Assembly: GCF_001189965.1 (NCBI RefSeq)
Contig: NZ_LFLU01000005.1
Location: 248,001 to 312,000, forward strand
DNA from: Herbaspirillum rhizosphaerae
GTDB taxonomy: Bacteria > Pseudomonadota > Gammaproteobacteria > Burkholderiales > Burkholderiaceae_D
Reading direction: 5' to 3'
Length of the DNA stretch: 64,000 nucleotides
Shown: positions 44,222 through 52,696 of the stretch, piece by piece
How the letters are laid out: each line of letters opens with the position of its first letter
Position numbering within the stretch: the first letter of the stretch is position 1
Position numbers and translations under genes: made by a program
The notes under the pieces: generated by a model
What the model was told of the DNA's origin: nothing
The model's database searches: none
The model's input: only the letters and a program-made list of their open reading frames with translations

Positions 44222-46180
44222 TTACTTGGTATGCGAGATCAGATTGGGTTTGCCGCCTTCTTCGCTGCGATCGGCCGGATGATCATCCGCAGCCGACACC
44301 TTGTCGCCGATGACGTCATGCGTGGAGGCGATGTGCGCCAGGATGCCCCGCTTGGCCTGGCGTTGCAGCTCGGCGAACGGGCTGGAGCGGTTCAACGACA
44401 CGCCGACTGCCAGCACATCTACCAGCAGCAGCAGCAGGATGCGCGACACCATCGGGATGTGCATGGTGCTGCCTTCATCGTGCTCGACCGCCAGCGTGAA
44501 GTCGGCGCGCTTGGCCAGTTGCGAATTGCTCGGCGCCAGCGCGATGATGGTCGCGCCGGAGTTGACCGCCACTTCGACCGTGGTCGCCAGATGGCGCAGG
44601 CGGCCCGAGTTGGAGATGATCACGGCGACGTCCGTGTTCTTCAACAGCGATGCCGACACTTCCTGCAATTGCGGATCGGTGTAGGCGGTCGACGGGATGC
44701 CGAGGCGGAAGAACTTTTGTTGCGCGTCTTCCGCCACCAGGCCGCAGCTGCCGAAACCGTAGAACTCCACGCGGGTGGCGTGGCTCAGCACTTCGATGAC
44801 CTTGCTCAGGGTGTCGGCATTGAGACTGTCGCGCACTTCCATCATGGCCGCGATGGTGTTGTCGACCACCTTGACGCCGACGTCCAGCGGCGAGTCGCCG
44901 ACGTGCACCTGGCTGTGCGCGACCGGCACGGTGCCGGTGACGCCGGAGGCCAGCTTCAGCTTGAAGTCGGCCAGGCCCTGGCAGCCCATGGTGCGGCAGA
45001 AGCGGATCACGGTCGGCTGGCTGACGTTGGCGCGACGGGCGATTTCCGAAATCGGTTCGCTCATGACGGCGCGCGGGTGCGCCAGGATCAGGCTGGCGAC
45101 GCGTTCTTCGGCCGGCGAGAATTGCGAGCGCGCCTTGCGGATGCGCTCCAGGAAAGGCACGGCATTGCCGCCGCCCAGGCGTTCCGCCAGGATCGCGGCG
45201 ACGCCGACAAACGCCGGGTAGGGTGCGGTGATGACAAAGGTCGGGATCTTTTGCATGTAGGCGTCGAAACGCCCTTTGCTTTCGAAGCGGGCGCGGAAGG
45301 CCGAGCGTGCAAAGTAATCGCCCAGGTGCGGCACCACGCCGCCGCCGATATAAATCCCGCCCAGCGTGCCCAGCGTGACGGCGACGTTGGATGCCAGCGT
45401 GCCGAGCATGCCGCAGAAGCAATCGATCACTTCCAGGCACAGTGCGTCGTTCTGGTTCAGCGCGCGGTCGACGATCTGCGGCGCGCTCAATTCTTCGGCG
45501 TTCTTGATCTTGTTGATCTCGCACAGTGCGCTGTAAATCATTTCCAGGCCGGGGCCGGAGATCAGGCGTTCAGCCGAGACGTGCTTGTAAGTGCGCCAGC
45601 AATACTGCAGGATCGCCGCTTCTTTTTCATCGGCCGGCGAGAACGAGACGTGACCGCCTTCGCTGCCCAGCGCAATCCAGCGGCCTTCGCTCGGGATCAG
45701 GCCGCCCACGCCGAGGCCGGTGCCGGCGCCGACCAGGCCGATCACGCCGCCTTCCAGCCCTTGTCCGCCGCCGACCTGTATGCAGTGCGACTGCTCCAGA
45801 TGCGGCAGCGCCATCGACAGCGCGGTGAAGTCATTGACCACCAGCAGCGTGTCGAGGCCGAGCAGCTTGCGCGTCTCTTCAATCGAAAACGCCCAGTGGT
45901 GATTGGTCATCTTGATCTGGTCGCCCTGCACCGGATTGGCGATGGCGATAGCCGCGTGGTGAATCGCCGGATGATCGTTGGTCGCCAGATAAGCTTTGAC
46001 CGCCTGCGAAAACTCCGGGTAATCGGCGCAGCGCAGCGTCTGGATGGTGTCTATCTGCCCGGGCGCGCGTTCCAGCGCGAAGCGGGCATTGGTGCCGCCG
46101 ATATCAGCCAACAAGCGCGGACCATCCATGAAGGTGTTCGACGGGTTGTAACTGCCATGTATGAGCGATGCTGAAGACAT
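44222..46180 (-). CDS. glk: Bifunctional glucokinase / HexR-type RpiR regulator
   Basis: A 652-residue fusion. Residues about 20-340 are glucokinase: the ATP-binding LLADIGGTNARFALE, VVNDFTALS and GLVGAGTGLGVGGL. Residues about 355-430 form an RpiR HTH (ISEIARRANVSQPTVIRFCRTMG), and 470-610 a SIS sugar-phosphate domain (EFYGFGSCGLVAEDAQQKF, IISNSGRLRHLATTV). It phosphorylates glucose and presumably represses zwf and related genes until 2-keto-3-deoxy-6-phosphogluconate binds. Such fusions are known in Burkholderiales. It follows zwf by 155 bases on the same strand. Confidence 0.93.
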   Translation of the reverse strand: MSSASLIHGSYNPSNTFMDGPRLLADIGGTNARFALERAPGQIDTIQTLRCADYPEFSQAVKAYLATNDHPAIHHAAIAIANPVQGDQIKMTNHHWAFSIEETRKLLGLDTLLVVNDFTALSMALPHLEQSHCIQVGGGQGLEGGVIGLVGAGTGLGVGGLIPSEGRWIALGSEGGHVSFSPADEKEAAILQYCWRTYKHVSAERLISGPGLEMIYSALCEINKIKNAEELSAPQIVDRALNQNDALCLEVIDCFCGMLGTLASNVAVTLGTLGGIYIGGGVVPHLGDYFARSAFRARFESKGRFDAYMQKIPTFVITAPYPAFVGVAAILAERLGGGNAVPFLERIRKARSQFSPAEERVASLILAHPRAVMSEPISEIARRANVSQPTVIRFCRTMGCQGLADFKLKLASGVTGTVPVAHSQVHVGDSPLDVGVKVVDNTIAAMMEVRDSLNADTLSKVIEVLSHATRVEFYGFGSCGLVAEDAQQKFFRLGIPSTAYTDPQLQEVSASLLKNTDVAVIISNSGRLRHLATTVEVAVNSGATIIALAPSNSQLAKRADFTLAVEHDEGSTMHIPMVSRILLLLLVDVLAVGVSLNRSSPFAELQRQAKRGILAHIASTHDVIGDKVSAADDHPADRSEEGGKPNLISHTK

Positions 46181-46335
46181 GTAGTAAAACTTTCCGAATA
46201 AAAACGGTTATGCGTTATCGGTGATTCTGAACGGTATGCAGATCGCAGTGGCGTATAGTAGCTCGCTTTGCGCAAATCCGTTTTGGTAAAGCTTTAACGC
46301 CTGATCCTGCCGGCGCGACCGCTTTACCGGTTCGA

Positions 46336-47799
46336 TCACCGGTCTTCTGGCCAGTGCGCGCCGGCGCGCGACATCATTGCCGACGATGCACTGGGTCCCC
46401 AACTTCCAGCCAAATACGATTTCGGTGCGGCCGAGGTGCTCTGCCAGTGGCTGAGCAGCGGCTCCACCCAGCGCCACGCAGCTTCCTGCTCATCGCGGCG
46501 TACAAATAAAGACAGATTGCCGCGGATGACGTCCAATAGCAGACGTTCATACGCATCGGCTCGCTTTTGCTTGAACGCCTGGTCGAAGGCCAGATCCAGC
46601 GCCACCGGCTGGATCGCCATGCCGTCGCCGGGCTCTTTGGCAAAGCAATGCAGTTGTATCGATTCTTCCGGCTGCAGGCGGATCACCAGCCGATTGCTGG
46701 TCGGGATGCCGCTCGGCATCGGCAGGATCGCGTGCGGAATCGGCCGGAAGGTAATCACGATTTCCGCAGTGCGTTCCGCCAGGCGCTTGCCGGTGCGCAA
46801 GAAAAACGGCACGCCGGCCCAGCGCCAGTTGTTGATTTCGGCGTGCAGGGCGATAAAGCTTTCCGTCTTGGATTGCTTCGGGATGCCTGCTTCCTGGTGA
46901 TAGCCGACGACCGGCTGGCCGCGCACCGCGCCCGCGGCGTATTGGCCGCGCACGGCGTGCGATTCCAGGTCGTCGCGGCTGAACGGTTTCAGGGCGCGCA
47001 GCACGCGTACTTTTTCATCCCGTATAGCGTTGGCATCAAGCGAGGTCGGAGGTTCCATCGCCACCATGCACAACAGTTGCAGCAAATGGTTCTGCACCAT
47101 GTCGCGCAAGGCGCCGGTGCCGTCGTAGAACTCGCCGCGGCCTTCCACTCCGAGCTGTTCAGCGATGGTCAGTTGCACGTGTTCGATCGATTCGCGCCGC
47201 CACAGCGGTTCGAACAGGCTGTTGGCGAAGCGCAGCGCCAGCAGGTTCTGCACCGACTCCTTGCCTAAATAGTGATCGATGCGGTAGATCTGGTCTTCCG
47301 CGAACACGCGCGCCACGGCGTCGTTGATGGCGCGCGAGGACTGCAGGTCGTGGCCCAGCGGCTTTTCCAGCACGACGCGGGCGTTGTCCAGCGCGATGCC
47401 GCTGGCGGCCAGATGGTTGCAGATCGGTTCAAACAGTTTCGGCGAGGTCGCCAGATAAAACACCGTGACGGCTTCACCGCTCAGTTGCCGGCCGAGCAGG
47501 GCGTAGTCGGCCGCGTTGGTGGCATCCAGCACAACATAAGTAATGCGTTGAAGAAAACTTTGCCATTTTTTTGCGTTCTCAGCAGCAATGCCTTCGCTGA
47601 CATGCATGCCAGCCTGGGTGTGCGCCCAGTCGAGATAAGCCTCCTGGCTCAATTGCTGGTTGGAAACGCAAATGATGCGACCGTCTTGATGCAATTTGCC
47701 GTCAAGATGCGCGGAGAACAGCGCTGGAATGATCTTGCGCATCGCCAGATCGCCTGTCGCTCCAAACAGGACGAAATTGAACTTGGTTTCTTCTTGCAT
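46336..47799 (-). CDS. zwf: Glucose-6-phosphate 1-dehydrogenase
   Basis: A 487-residue enzyme with the N-terminal coenzyme motif [11 protein letters not shown] and the substrate/active-site RIDHYLGKE. It oxidises glucose-6-phosphate to the lactone with NAD(P)+, the entry to the Entner-Doudoroff and pentose-phosphate routes. Divergent from the sugar importer, with HexR-like boxes in the shared gap. Normal length for the family. Confidence 0.95.
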   Translation of the reverse strand: MQEETKFNFVLFGATGDLAMRKIIPALFSAHLDGKLHQDGRIICVSNQQLSQEAYLDWAHTQAGMHVSEGIAAENAKKWQSFLQRITYVVLDATNAADYALLGRQLSGEAVTVFYLATSPKLFEPICNHLAASGIALDNARVVLEKPLGHDLQSSRAINDAVARVFAEDQIYRIDHYLGKESVQNLLALRFANSLFEPLWRRESIEHVQLTIAEQLGVEGRGEFYDGTGALRDMVQNHLLQLLCMVAMEPPTSLDANAIRDEKVRVLRALKPFSRDDLESHAVRGQYAAGAVRGQPVVGYHQEAGIPKQSKTESFIALHAEINNWRWAGVPFFLRTGKRLAERTAEIVITFRPIPHAILPMPSGIPTSNRLVIRLQPEESIQLHCFAKEPGDGMAIQPVALDLAFDQAFKQKRADAYERLLLDVIRGNLSLFVRRDEQEAAWRWVEPLLSHWQSTSAAPKSYLAGSWGPSASSAMMSRAGAHWPEDR

Positions 47800-47843
47800 G
47801 TGATTTTGATGTAACTAAACAAAAACTTGTGTTGCAATGTTAC

Positions 47844-47930
47844 TGTAGCATTACTACAATTACAAGCGAGCGACGGGAGTTTGCCCTAATAATTAAATTT
47901 TATTGCGGCAGTTTTTGTAGTTTTAGTAAA
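47844..47930. promoter_or_regulatory. HexR-like operators between zwf and the glucose importer
   Basis: TGTAGCATTACTACA (47844-47858) is an inverted repeat (TGTAG-N5-CTACA). A partial copy, TGTAGTTTTAGTAAA, lies at 47916-47930. The TGTA-N7-TACA form fits known HexR sites in Proteobacteria. One box lies near zwf, the other nearer the importer, so both sides may be controlled by the Glk-HexR protein. The remainder of the 270-base gap holds no gene. Confidence 0.6.
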
Positions 47931-48069
47931 GTGACTGGGATCTATTCAGGTCTCAGGGCAAAGAGTGTCCACCAGGCACCGCCAACCAGTAGCAAGTTCT
48001 CTCCCCCGGGAACGCTGACCTTGCCGCGATGCAAGTCGCCGGCAATTTTTAAAACACAGGAGATAAAAA

Positions 48070-49323
48070 ATGATGTTGAAGCACGCCATTAAAAAAAGTC
48101 TGATCGCCACCAGCCTGATCGCAGCTTCCACCGTAGCGTATGCCGCGGAAGTGGAAGTGCTGCATTACTGGACCTCCGGCGGTGAAGCAAAATCGGTTGC
48201 TGAACTGAAAAAAATCATGGAAGCCAAGGGCGTTACCTGGAAAGATTTCGCCGTTGCAGGCGGCGCGGGTGAGAACGCCACGACCGCGCTGAAGGCGCGC
48301 GTCATCGCCGGCAGCCCTCCGACAGCCGCCCAGATCAAGGGCCCTGCCATTCAGGAATGGGGTCAGGAAGGTGTGTTGGCCAATATTGATTCCGCCGCCA
48401 CCGCCGGCAAGTGGGATTCCCTGTTGCCGAAGTCGGTCTCCAGCGTGATGAAGTATCAAGGCCACTACGTCGCCGCACCGGTCAACGTGCACCGTGTGAA
48501 CTGGCTGTGGATCAACCCGGAAGTGCTGAAAAAAGCCGGCGCCAAGACCCCGACCACCTGGGATGAATTCTTCGACGCTGCAGAAAAGATCAAGAAGGCC
48601 GGCTTCGTCGCCGTTGCCCATGGCGGCCAGCCATGGCAGGACGCCACCGTGTTTGAAACCGTCGCCCTGGGCGTCGGCGGCGCCGACTTCTATCAGAAGG
48701 CGTTGGTGAAACTGGACCAAACAGCCCTGACCAGCGCCAACATGGTCAAGACTTTTGACACACTGGGCAAGATCAAGACCTACATCGACAAGGATTCTGC
48801 AGGCCGCGACTGGAACCTGGCGACCGCCATGGTCATCAACGGCAAGGCCGGCATGCAATTCATGGGCGACTGGGCCAAGGGCGAGTTCACCACCGCCGGC
48901 AAGCAGCCGGGCAAGGACTATCTGTGCGTAGCAGCACCGGGCACCGACAAGTCCTACACCTTCAACATCGACTCGATCGCCATGTTCAAGGTCAAGAATC
49001 CTGACTCGCAAAAGGCGCAGCTGACCTTGGCAACCGCCATCATGAGCCCGGAATTCCAGGAAGTATTCAACCTGAACAAGGGTTCGATCCCGGTCCGTCC
49101 TGATATCCCGCGCGGCAAATTCGACAGCTGCGCCACCAAGTCGATGGACGACTTTGCCGCATCGAGCAAAGCCAATACACTGGAGCCAAGCATGGCCCAC
49201 GGTATGGCCATCAGCTCGGCCGCTCAAGGCGCGATGTTCGACGTGATTGCCAAGTTCATGAATTCCAACATGACTTCGCAAGCCGCCGTGCAAGCCCTGG
49301 CAAAAGCAGCTAAAACTCAATAA
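48070..49323 (+). CDS. gtsA: Sugar ABC transporter periplasmic binding protein, GtsA-like
   Basis: A 417-residue family-1 binding protein: signal peptide ending YAA (about residue 25), then EVEVLHYWTSGGEAKSVAEL, which is typical for glucose/mannose binders. AGGAG precedes the twin ATG. It heads the importer operon next to zwf. The 175-base gap to the next gene carries a CACGC/GCGTG hairpin (49370-49383), which may lower permease expression. Confidence 0.9.
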   Translation: MMLKHAIKKSLIATSLIAASTVAYAAEVEVLHYWTSGGEAKSVAELKKIMEAKGVTWKDFAVAGGAGENATTALKARVIAGSPPTAAQIKGPAIQEWGQEGVLANIDSAATAGKWDSLLPKSVSSVMKYQGHYVAAPVNVHRVNWLWINPEVLKKAGAKTPTTWDEFFDAAEKIKKAGFVAVAHGGQPWQDATVFETVALGVGGADFYQKALVKLDQTALTSANMVKTFDTLGKIKTYIDKDSAGRDWNLATAMVINGKAGMQFMGDWAKGEFTTAGKQPGKDYLCVAAPGTDKSYTFNIDSIAMFKVKNPDSQKAQLTLATAIMSPEFQEVFNLNKGSIPVRPDIPRGKFDSCATKSMDDFAASSKANTLEPSMAHGMAISSAAQGAMFDVIAKFMNSNMTSQAAVQALAKAAKTQ

Positions 49324-49498
49324 GCAATAAGAAGTAATTAGAAGCAGTGTAATAAGGCCTGCTCCGCAGCACGCTCCGGCGTGTTTGCGGACAGGGTATT
49401 TACGGGGCGGGCGCAGCGGTCAGGCGCCCATCGTCGTGAAAGGCCGGCAAGATTGTCCGGCCGGCTTCGCGATATTTCCCCGGGTTCAGGAGACATGC

Positions 49499-50455
49499 AT
49501 GTCCAACTCAACAGTTTCCCTGTCGTCGACTGGTTCGAACGCAGCCGGCAAGCCCGCGCGCCGACACAGTGGAAAATTCGCCGCGCTGGCCGATAACTGG
49601 CTGCCGCGTCTGGTCTTATCGCCGACCATCATTTTGTCGCTGGTCTTTGTTTACGGCTTCATCGCACTCACCGGCTATCTGTCGCTGACCAATTCGCGCC
49701 TGATGCCCAACTACGAATTTGCCGGATTCGATCAATACACCCGATTGTTCGCCCTCGACCGCTGGTGGACGGCTGCAGCCAACCTGGGCATTTTCGGCGG
49801 GCTGTTCATCCTGCTGTGCCTGGTCATCGGCCTGTTCATGGCAATTTTGCTGGATCAGAAGATCCGCGCCGAAGGCGCATTGCGCGCGGTGTATCTGTAC
49901 CCGATGGCGCTGTCCTTCATCGTGACCGGCGCCGCCTGGAAATGGATTCTCAATCCCGGCCTCGGCCTGGAAAAAATGATGCATGACTGGGGCTTCGCCA
50001 ACTTTACCTTCGACTGGCTGGTCAACTCCGACATGGCGATCTACACCGTCGTCATTGCCGGCGTGTGGCAGTCGTCGGGGTTTGTGATGGCGCTGTTCCT
50101 GGCCGGTTTGCGCGGCATCGACGACGCCATCATCAAGGCGGCGATGGTCGACGGCGCCAGCTTGCCGACCATTTATCGCCGCATCGTCATCCCGGCGCTG
50201 CGCCCGGTGTTCTTCAGCGTGCTGCTGGTGCTCGGCCATATCGCGATCAAGAGTTTCGACCTGGTGATGGCATTGACCGCAGGCGGCCCCGGCACCTCGT
50301 CGGACTTGCCGGCGATCTTCATGTATCAGTTCTCTTTCACGCGCGGACAGCTCGGCCTGGGCGCCGCTTCTGCCGTGATGATGTTGGCGACCGTGCTGGC
50401 CGTGCTGGTGCCTTTGATGTATCTGGAAACGAAAGGAACCCGCAATGGCCGTTGA
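49499..50455 (+). CDS. gtsB: Sugar ABC transporter permease, GtsB-like
   Basis: A 318-residue permease with six or seven helices and an EAA loop (DDAIIKAAMVDGASLPTIYRRIVIP in parts). The ATG at 49499 has AGGAG seven bases before it; a longer frame upstream includes the gap hairpin and is unlikely. It overlaps the next permease gene by 11 bases. Confidence 0.9.
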   Translation: MSNSTVSLSSTGSNAAGKPARRHSGKFAALADNWLPRLVLSPTIILSLVFVYGFIALTGYLSLTNSRLMPNYEFAGFDQYTRLFALDRWWTAAANLGIFGGLFILLCLVIGLFMAILLDQKIRAEGALRAVYLYPMALSFIVTGAAWKWILNPGLGLEKMMHDWGFANFTFDWLVNSDMAIYTVVIAGVWQSSGFVMALFLAGLRGIDDAIIKAAMVDGASLPTIYRRIVIPALRPVFFSVLLVLGHIAIKSFDLVMALTAGGPGTSSDLPAIFMYQFSFTRGQLGLGAASAVMMLATVLAVLVPLMYLETKGTRNGR

Positions 50456-51344
50456 TACATTTGCTCCCAAGGGCGGGCTGAACCAGGAGCGCAAGCCGCT
50501 GACTATCGGCCGCGTGCTGATCTATATCCTGCTGGTGTTGGTGGCGCTGTACTACCTCGCGCCGCTGTACGTGATGATCACCACCTCGCTGAAATCGCTC
50601 GACGAAATCCGCACCAGCAACCTGCTGGCGCCGCCGATGTCGCCGACCACTGCCGCCTGGGGTAAAGCCTGGGACAGCGCCTGCACCGGCGTCGACTGCG
50701 GCGGCCTGGCGCCGTTCTTCTGGAATTCGTTGAAGATGACGATCCCGGCCGTGCTGATCTCGACACTGATCGGCTCGCTCAACGGCTACGTGCTGGCGCA
50801 CTGGCGTTTTCGTGGTTCCGAGGCGCTGTTCGCAGCACTGATGGTGGGCTGCTTCATTCCGTTCCAGGTGGTGATCCTGCCGATGGCGCGCTTGCTGGGC
50901 ATGTTCGACCTGGCTAACACCACGCCGGGCCTGATCTTCGTGCACATCGTCTACGGTATTGCCTTCACCACGCTGTTCTTCCGCAACTACTACGTCACGG
51001 TGCCGGAAGAACTGGTCAAGGCAGCGCGCATCGACGGCGCCGGATTCTTCCTGACCTACCGCAAGATCATCTTCCCGCTGTCGCTGCCGATTTTCATGGT
51101 CTGCTTCATCTGGCAGTTCACGCAGATCTGGAACGACTTCCTGTTCGGCGTGGTGTTCGGCGGTTCGGATGCGAAACCGGTGACCGTGGCGCTGAACAAC
51201 CTGGTCAATACCTCGACCGGTGTGACCGAGTACAACGTCAATATGGCGGCGGCGATCATCGCGGCGCTACCGACGCTGCTGGTATATATCCTCGCTGGTA
51301 AATACTTTGTGCGTGGACTGACAGCCGGCGCCGTCAAGGGTTAA
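50445..51344 (+). CDS. gtsC: Sugar ABC transporter permease, GtsC-like
   Basis: A 299-residue MalG-type permease with six helices and an EAA loop ([24 protein letters not shown] in parts). It contains a loop with two Cys (CTGVDC) between helices 1 and 2, which is a periplasmic position where a disulfide could form. Second permease of the glucose importer. Confidence 0.9.
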   Translation: MAVDTFAPKGGLNQERKPLTIGRVLIYILLVLVALYYLAPLYVMITTSLKSLDEIRTSNLLAPPMSPTTAAWGKAWDSACTGVDCGGLAPFFWNSLKMTIPAVLISTLIGSLNGYVLAHWRFRGSEALFAALMVGCFIPFQVVILPMARLLGMFDLANTTPGLIFVHIVYGIAFTTLFFRNYYVTVPEELVKAARIDGAGFFLTYRKIIFPLSLPIFMVCFIWQFTQIWNDFLFGVVFGGSDAKPVTVALNNLVNTSTGVTEYNVNMAAAIIAALPTLLVYILAGKYFVRGLTAGAVKG

Positions 51345-51381
51345 GCAGTTCAAGAACAGAATTCATGGAGATGTAAAAGAA

Positions 51382-52524
51382 ATGGCAAGCTTATCAATTC
51401 GCAACGTACGCAAGGTTTACCCCAACGGCAATGAAGTCCTCAAGGGCATCGATCTGGAAATCGAAGACGGCCAGTTCCTGATTCTGGTCGGCGGCTCCGG
51501 CTGCGGCAAGTCGACCCTGCTCAACATGATCGCCGGCCTGGAGACCGTTTCCGAAGGCGAGATCATGATCGGCGACCGCGTCGTCAACAACGTCGCCCCG
51601 AAAGAACGCGACATCGCCATGGTGTTCCAGTCGTATGCGCTGTATCCGACCATGACAGTGCGCGAAAACATTTCCTTCGGCCTCGGCATTCGCAAGATCC
51701 CCAAAGCCGAGCAAAAGGAAATCGTCGAGCGCGTCGCCAACATCCTGCAGATCACCCATCTGCTGGATCGCAAGCCGGCGCTGCTGTCCGGCGGCCAGCG
51801 CCAGCGCGTGGCGATGGGCCGCGCGATTGCGCGCGATCCCTCGCTGTTCCTGTTCGACGAACCGCTGTCGAACCTGGACGCCAAGCTGCGCGTCGAAATG
51901 CGCGCCGAAATCAAGCGCATGCATCAACGCCTCGGCAGCACCATCGTCTACGTCACGCACGACCAGATCGAAGCAATGACGCTGGGCGACCGCATCGCCG
52001 TCATGAAGGACGGCGTGGTTCAGCAGTTCGGCAGCCCGCAAGAGATTTACGACTCGCCGAGCAACCTGTTCGTTGCCGGCTTCATCGGCTCGCCGTCGAT
52101 GAACTTCCTGCGCGGCAAACTGACTACTGACGGCTCCGCACCGGCATTCGAACTGGACCACGGCGGTCGCAAGACCTTGCTGACTTTGCCGCTGAACGGT
52201 CACACCGACGCAGTTGCAAAGTGGGTCGGCCGCGACATCGTGCTCGGCATTCGTCCGGAACACGTCACCGACGCCATGAGCGCTCGCAACGGAGACCCGC
52301 TCAGCACCACCGGCAGCTATCGCCCAACCGAAGTCGACTGCACGGTCGAGCTGACCGAGCCAACCGGCCCGGATACCTTGGTGGTGGCCCGTTTCAACGA
52401 CGCGCCGGTGACGTGCCGCACGCACCCGCGCGCAGGCGCCTTGCCAAACGAACCGCTTAAACTGGCCTTCGATCTGACCAAGGCCTTGTTGTTTGATCCG
52501 GCTTCGGAACAACGGATCGCCTGA
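51382..52524 (+). CDS. Sugar ABC transporter ATP-binding protein, MalK/UgpC type
   Basis: A 380-residue ATPase: Walker [10 protein letters not shown], signature [19 protein letters not shown], Walker [17 protein letters not shown], and an OB/TOBE regulatory domain from about residue 240. It completes the importer and is followed by a terminator. Confidence 0.93.
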   Translation: MASLSIRNVRKVYPNGNEVLKGIDLEIEDGQFLILVGGSGCGKSTLLNMIAGLETVSEGEIMIGDRVVNNVAPKERDIAMVFQSYALYPTMTVRENISFGLGIRKIPKAEQKEIVERVANILQITHLLDRKPALLSGGQRQRVAMGRAIARDPSLFLFDEPLSNLDAKLRVEMRAEIKRMHQRLGSTIVYVTHDQIEAMTLGDRIAVMKDGVVQQFGSPQEIYDSPSNLFVAGFIGSPSMNFLRGKLTTDGSAPAFELDHGGRKTLLTLPLNGHTDAVAKWVGRDIVLGIRPEHVTDAMSARNGDPLSTTGSYRPTEVDCTVELTEPTGPDTLVVARFNDAPVTCRTHPRAGALPNEPLKLAFDLTKALLFDPASEQRIA

Positions 52525-52552
52525 GGCATCGAGCAGACGGCGAAACGATAAA

Positions 52553-52586
52553 ACCCCGCAGTGTCGCCACTGCGGGTTTTTTTATT
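52553..52586 (+). terminator. Terminator after the sugar importer operon
   Basis: CCCGCAGTG pairs with CACTGCGGG across a short loop, followed by seven T. Confidence 0.9.
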
Positions 52587-52696
52587 GGCGATCCGTGCAG
52601 GAGCGTTGCTTTTGTCGAATGCTCCCCGGTAAATCTTTTAGCCTTGCAATTCAGTCCATGAACAAATCGCGGAAGGTTGATTGGTGTAGTCGATGT

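Noticed and set aside
44204..46174. A 656-codon open frame on the plus strand opposite glk-hexR
   Set aside because: The opposite strand encodes a clear glucokinase-RpiR fusion. The plus-strand product is His/Gln/Arg-rich without motifs and has no ribosome site.
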